DNA of 64,000 bases from MGBC124762 sp048201935 (GTDB taxonomy: Bacteria; Bacillota; Clostridia; Oscillospirales; Oscillospiraceae), in the NCBI GenBank assembly GCA_048201935.1, contig DBFBGR010000004.1, forward strand, positions 1 to 64,000, read 5' to 3'. The stretch's first letter is position 1. The stretch is not shown here. Below are more model-generated notes on this DNA. The model saw only the letters and a program-made list of their open reading frames with translations. It searched no databases and was not told where the DNA came from.

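Overview
The window is GC-rich DNA (roughly 60-65% GC by eye) from a bacterium whose gene content and order are those of Clostridia, most likely a gut Oscillospiraceae-like lineage. The supporting signs are the L21-Prp-L27-Obg cluster with a Prp-cleavable L27 leader, a DUF1836 regulator, a DegV protein, a single-chain clostridial PurL of about 1,224 residues, a PPDK, a paired ThrE-type exporter and a DUF4358 lipoprotein. The assignment is by family knowledge only and no species is claimed.

Layout. Positions 1-1400 hold the 3' end of a 23S rRNA gene, a 5S rRNA gene and seven tRNA genes (Lys, Glu, then 5S, then Asn, Met, Trp, Asp, Thr), closed by a two-way terminator. From 1.4 to 11.3 kb lie a TetR regulator with a consensus promoter and overlapping palindromic operator, a DUF1836-DegV pair, prmA coupled to a metallophosphoesterase, a Ca2+-type P-type ATPase and ppdK. 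A 340-bp non-coding stretch made of consecutive perfect hairpins follows. On the minus strand come rplU-prp-rpmA-obgE, a small membrane protein and an RlmD-type 23S rRNA methyltransferase. On the plus strand come secA, pgeF, a family-5 solute-binding lipoprotein and purL. A tight five-gene operon (24.8-28.3 kb) encodes a two-part amino-acid exporter, a YjjG-like nucleotidase, an exported SGNH hydrolase and a DUF4358 lipoprotein, each gene overlapping the next by 4 bp.

The striking part is 28.7-64 kb: one uninterrupted plus-strand reading frame of at least 11,773 codons, still open at the window edge. It starts with a Sec signal peptide and an acidic linker region. It then carries 13 successive blocks of RCC1-type repeats. 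Read by eye, every block resolves into seven units, the number expected for one seven-bladed beta-propeller (a few units are degenerate). The blocks are separated by Ig-like (Big-type) linkers that often share a GFN(L/V/I) signature, and some blocks carry large insertions, one with a four-cysteine zinc-ribbon-like motif. The inferred product is a secreted or surface 'beads-on-a-string' protein of well over 1.2 MDa. Its promoter and a compact, multi-hairpin RNA leader lie just upstream.

How the parts relate: most of the first 28 kb is housekeeping (translation, secretion, purine and pyruvate metabolism, ion homeostasis). The giant gene is a stand-alone transcription unit, insulated from the preceding operon by a strong terminator, and its product would need the Sec pathway.
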